Shown one piece after another: positions 7,083-8,600 of a stretch of DNA of 8,600 bases; the first letter of the stretch is position 1, and each line of letters starts with the position of its first letter. The notes under the pieces were generated by a model that searched no databases, was not told where the DNA came from, and worked only from the letters and a program-made list of their open reading frames with translations. The position numbers and the translations under genes were made by a program. The DNA comes from Actinomycetes bacterium (GTDB taxonomy: Bacteria > Actinomycetota > Acidimicrobiia > UBA5794). The stretch covers positions 1-8,600 of the forward strand of contig JAUVQC010000043.1 in assembly GCA_030598305.1 (NCBI GenBank), given 5' to 3'.

Positions 7083-7598
7083 GTGCCATTCCTGCTTGCT
7101 CTTGTCGCATTGGTCGTCCTCGCGCCACCGTTCGGCGCAGCGGAGGGCGGAGCCGTCAGCGACGAGGGCGGACTTGTCGTCGAGATCACGGTGAAGGTCG
7201 ATCGGACGTTCGAGGCCGTTCTCGTCAGGCCGTTCTCGTCCTTCGAGGAACTGCCCCCGACCGCGTTGGTCGCAATGGATCCCGAGACCTGGGGCGGTCT
7301 GGTGACGTTTCCATCAGCCACGGACTGGTCTCTCGTGTTCGATGGCCTGGAGGCAACCGGAGAGGCATTCCGCTCAGACTCCGTGACGCTTACTGAGATC
7401 GGTGTCGACCCAATCGTGATGACCGGAGAGCCGACTCGGCTGCCGAGCCGCTCAATCGACGGCGCCACGTGGTGGCTGATAGCAGCAATGGTCTTCGCCC
7501 TCGGCGCGATGGCTGCCCTGGCCTGGTGGACCTTCGCTCCCGACGCCGTCGAAACCCCCGGGACACCCGGGACACCCGGGGCTCCCGGGAACCCATAG
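7083..7598 (+). CDS. small secreted/type I membrane protein of unknown function
   Basis: I do not recognise the family. The protein has 171 residues. Residues 1-20 are a hydrophobic signal-peptide-like segment ([18 protein letters not shown]) with a possible cleavage site near AA-EGG, although no basic residue precedes the core. Residues 30-115 are predominantly beta-like ([41 protein letters not shown]) and would be outside the membrane. Residues 130-151 ([22 protein letters not shown]) form one strong membrane helix. A short tail ends in three TPG triplets and one APG, encoded by a 9-bp repeat. The GTG start at 7083 lies 7 nt after a TAnnnT box with no ribosome binding site. It is divergent from leuC and 42 nt before the ArsR-type gene in the same direction. 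Possible roles include a cell-envelope or copper/CopC-like beta protein, but no motif supports any of these. Confidence 0.7.
   Translation: MPFLLALVALVVLAPPFGAAEGGAVSDEGGLVVEITVKVDRTFEAVLVRPFSSFEELPPTALVAMDPETWGGLVTFPSATDWSLVFDGLEATGEAFRSDSVTLTEIGVDPIVMTGEPTRLPSRSIDGATWWLIAAMVFALGAMAALAWWTFAPDAVETPGTPGTPGAPGNP
7554..7589 (+). repeat. four 9-bp tandem repeats encoding (T/A)PG
   Basis: Four consecutive 9-bp units encode TPG, TPG, TPG and APG at the C-terminus of the membrane protein. Each contains the palindrome CCCGGG, at 7557, 7566, 7575 and 7584, so the period is exactly 9. Neighbouring CCCGGG units separated by 3 nt can form 6-bp hairpins in RNA. No T-run follows, so this is not a clear intrinsic terminator. 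Confidence 0.85.
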
Positions 7599-7604
7599 AA
7601 CAGG

Positions 7605-7638
7605 TTGACAAATGGTCGGGAATAGTCGACCATATGGT
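7605..7638 (+). promoter_or_regulatory. promoter and probable operator of the ArsR-type regulator
   Basis: TTGACA at 7605-7610 is a perfect -35 box. With a 17-nt spacer the -10 is GACCAT at 7628-7633, which keeps the A at position 2 and T at position 6 of TAnnnT and ends 7 nt before the ATG at 7641. That predicts a leaderless transcript, and there is no ribosome binding site. An exact inverted repeat, ATGGTCG (7612-7618) and CGACCAT (7627-7633) with an 8-nt spacer, fills the gap between the boxes. A third ATGGT half-site at 7634-7638 makes ACCATATGGT (7629-7638) a perfect 10-bp palindrome. This layout suggests repression by the gene's own product. The sites are visible; the binding protein is inferred. 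Confidence 0.6.
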
Positions 7639-7640
7639 GC

Positions 7641-8231
7641 ATGACTGCCCCTGAACCTGAATCCGTAGCATCGGATCGGCATGAACTCGACTATGAGATC
7701 GAGGATGTCGTCGTTGCATCGACGAACGCACAGCTCAAGGCTGTGGCTGATGACACTCGCATGAACATCTTGAACCTGCTCATGGAACGAGCCGCAACCG
7801 TCTCCCAACTCGCACTTGCGCTCGAGAAACCGAAGGGCACCGTCGGCTATCACGCCAAGGTGCTCGAGGACGTCGGCATGATCCGGGTCGTGCGCACGAA
7901 CAAGGTGCGGGCGATGACCGAGAAGTACTACGGACGCACCGGCAGGACGATCCTCTTCGAGGAGGCCCCAAAACCGGATGACCCCATGTGGTTCATCGAC
8001 GACGCCCTTCGCGGCATGCAGAAGACTGAGGGAGAGCCCCTTCCCATGTTCACGTCGCGGGTCGCTCGAATCTCGATGGACAGAGCGGTTGAGTTCTCCC
8101 AACGCGTGATCGAGTTGACCGAGGAGTTCATAGCGCTTCCACGCAGCGGCGATGTCGTGTTCGGATTCCTGGCCGGTGTGTACCCGACCGATCACCCTGC
8201 GTTCAGTGAAGAGGACGCCACGAGTGACTGA
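7641..8231 (+). CDS. ArsR-family winged-helix transcriptional regulator
   Basis: The protein has 196 residues. After a polar N-terminus (1-25), residues 28-98 form an ArsR-type winged helix. [19 protein letters not shown] (32-50) is the first helix pair, [10 protein letters not shown] (52-61) and [20 protein letters not shown] (65-84) form the helix-turn-helix with its recognition helix, and [17 protein letters not shown] (85-101) is the wing. Residues 105-196 form a helical extension longer than in small metal sensors. The protein contains no cysteine, so thiolate metal sensing of the classic ArsR or SmtB kind is unlikely. The extension may bind a small molecule or help dimerisation. The ATG at 7641 fits the leaderless promoter just upstream. 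Its 3' end overlaps the MFS transporter gene by 8 nt, so it most likely controls that transporter and itself. The ligand is unknown. Confidence 0.85.
   Translation: MTAPEPESVASDRHELDYEIEDVVVASTNAQLKAVADDTRMNILNLLMERAATVSQLALALEKPKGTVGYHAKVLEDVGMIRVVRTNKVRAMTEKYYGRTGRTILFEEAPKPDDPMWFIDDALRGMQKTEGEPLPMFTSRVARISMDRAVEFSQRVIELTEEFIALPRSGDVVFGFLAGVYPTDHPAFSEEDATSD
8211..8215 (+). promoter_or_regulatory. Shine-Dalgarno of the MFS transporter gene
   Basis: GAGGA inside the last codons of the regulator gene lies 8 nt before the GTG at 8224. It supports that GTG as the start and co-translation with the regulator. Confidence 0.6.
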
Positions 8232-8600
8232 CACCGCGGCAACAGAAACGACAGGCAAGAAGAAGATCGCGCTCGGCCGGAACTACTGGAAGCTCTGGAC
8301 TGCAAGCGTCACCTCCAACCTCGGTGATGGTGTTGCCGCGATTGCCTACCCGTGGCTCGCGTCCGCCGTGACCCGAAACGCCCTTCTGATCGCTCTCATC
8401 GCCATTGCCCAACGCATTCCATGGCTGATCTTTACGCTCCCCGCCGGCGTCATCACTGACAGAGTCGACCGTCGCAAGATCATGACGGCGACGTCCATGT
8501 TCCGCACTGTTCTCACACTCGGTGTCGCTGCCGTCGTGTTCTTGAACCAGGACGTACTCCCCAATCCGGGTGACGTGGCTGCCGGAGCCATCGGTGAGCC
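8224..8600 (+). CDS. MFS transporter, 3'-truncated by window edge
   Basis: This is the N-terminal part (125 codons) of a major facilitator superfamily permease, and the frame is open to the end of the window. After a short polar, lysine-containing N-terminus, NYWKLWTASVTSNLGDGVAAIAYPWLASAVT (20-50) is the first membrane segment. This opening is typical of the EntS/MFS_3-type exporters. The second segment is LLIALIAIAQRIPWLIFTLPAGVI (54-77). It is followed by the MFS motif A loop GVITDRVDRRKIM (75-87, G-x-x-x-D-R-x-x-R-R), and FRTVLTLGVAAVVF begins the third segment. The GTG start at 8224 overlaps the regulator gene by 8 nt and has GAGGA 8 nt upstream. The context (regulator plus transporter) suggests drug, metabolite or siderophore efflux, but the substrate cannot be read from the part present. 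Confidence 0.85.
   Translation, partial: MTDTAATETTGKKKIALGRNYWKLWTASVTSNLGDGVAAIAYPWLASAVTRNALLIALIAIAQRIPWLIFTLPAGVITDRVDRRKIMTATSMFRTVLTLGVAAVVFLNQDVLPNPGDVAAGAIGE

Noticed and set aside
7557..7589. CCCGGG hairpins at the end of the membrane-protein gene as an intrinsic terminator
   Set aside because: Stable stems are possible, but no T-run follows and the array is inside the coding sequence with an in-frame TPG pattern. The coding repeat explains it better.
6992..7642. 217-codon upstream extension of the leuC frame on the minus strand
   Set aside because: It is antisense to the membrane-protein gene, is low-complexity (Ser/Thr/Arg-rich with PGVPGV repeats mirrored from CCCGGG), does not resemble LeuC, and the ATG at 6991 has a good ribosome binding site.
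7452..8258. 268-codon open frame on the minus strand over the ArsR-type gene
   Set aside because: It covers the regulator gene, its promoter and part of the membrane-protein gene. The protein matches nothing and looks like a high-GC shadow frame.

Overview
The window is GC-rich and densely packed, with very short intergenic gaps, start/stop overlaps and some probable leaderless starts. That style, together with the protein sequences, points to a high-GC bacterium, most plausibly an actinobacterium (an Acidimicrobiia-like lineage is possible). This is an impression from gene content and codon use, since no rRNA or other marker gene is present.

Left block (+ strand, 3..4067): the 3' part of hutU (urocanate hydratase) overlaps hutI (imidazolonepropionase) by 4 nt. 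These are the two middle steps of histidine degradation. hutI is followed without a gap by a cytosolic glycerophosphodiester phosphodiesterase, which overlaps a MOSC-domain protein by 14 nt. The four genes look like one transcription unit whose promoter lies left of the window. hutH and the last hut step are not visible.

Middle block (- strand, 6991..4054): leuC and leuD (the two subunits of isopropylmalate isomerase, leucine biosynthesis) are followed by a GNAT acetyltransferase and a 121-residue protein of unknown function, joined by a 22-nt gap and a 4-nt overlap. At the leuC/leuD joint a 23-bp segment holding the leuC stop, the leuD ribosome binding site and the start codon is tandemly duplicated. 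It leaves a 7-codon cistron between the two genes. The left and middle blocks converge, and their last genes overlap tail to tail by 14 nt.

Right block (+ strand, 7083..8600): a small secreted or type I membrane protein with a collagen-like TPG tail diverges from leuC. It is followed by an ArsR-type winged-helix regulator that overlaps the start of an MFS transporter cut off by the window edge. The regulator has a good promoter with a TTGACA -35 box and a 22-bp inverted repeat plus a third half-site over the -10 region and start, suggesting autoregulation and a leaderless mRNA.

I see no rRNA, tRNA, CRISPR array, insertion sequence or phage gene. Most of the window is ordinary metabolism. The items most worth a second look are the duplicated stop/start module at leuC/leuD, the operator of the ArsR-MFS pair, and the unrecognised small proteins.
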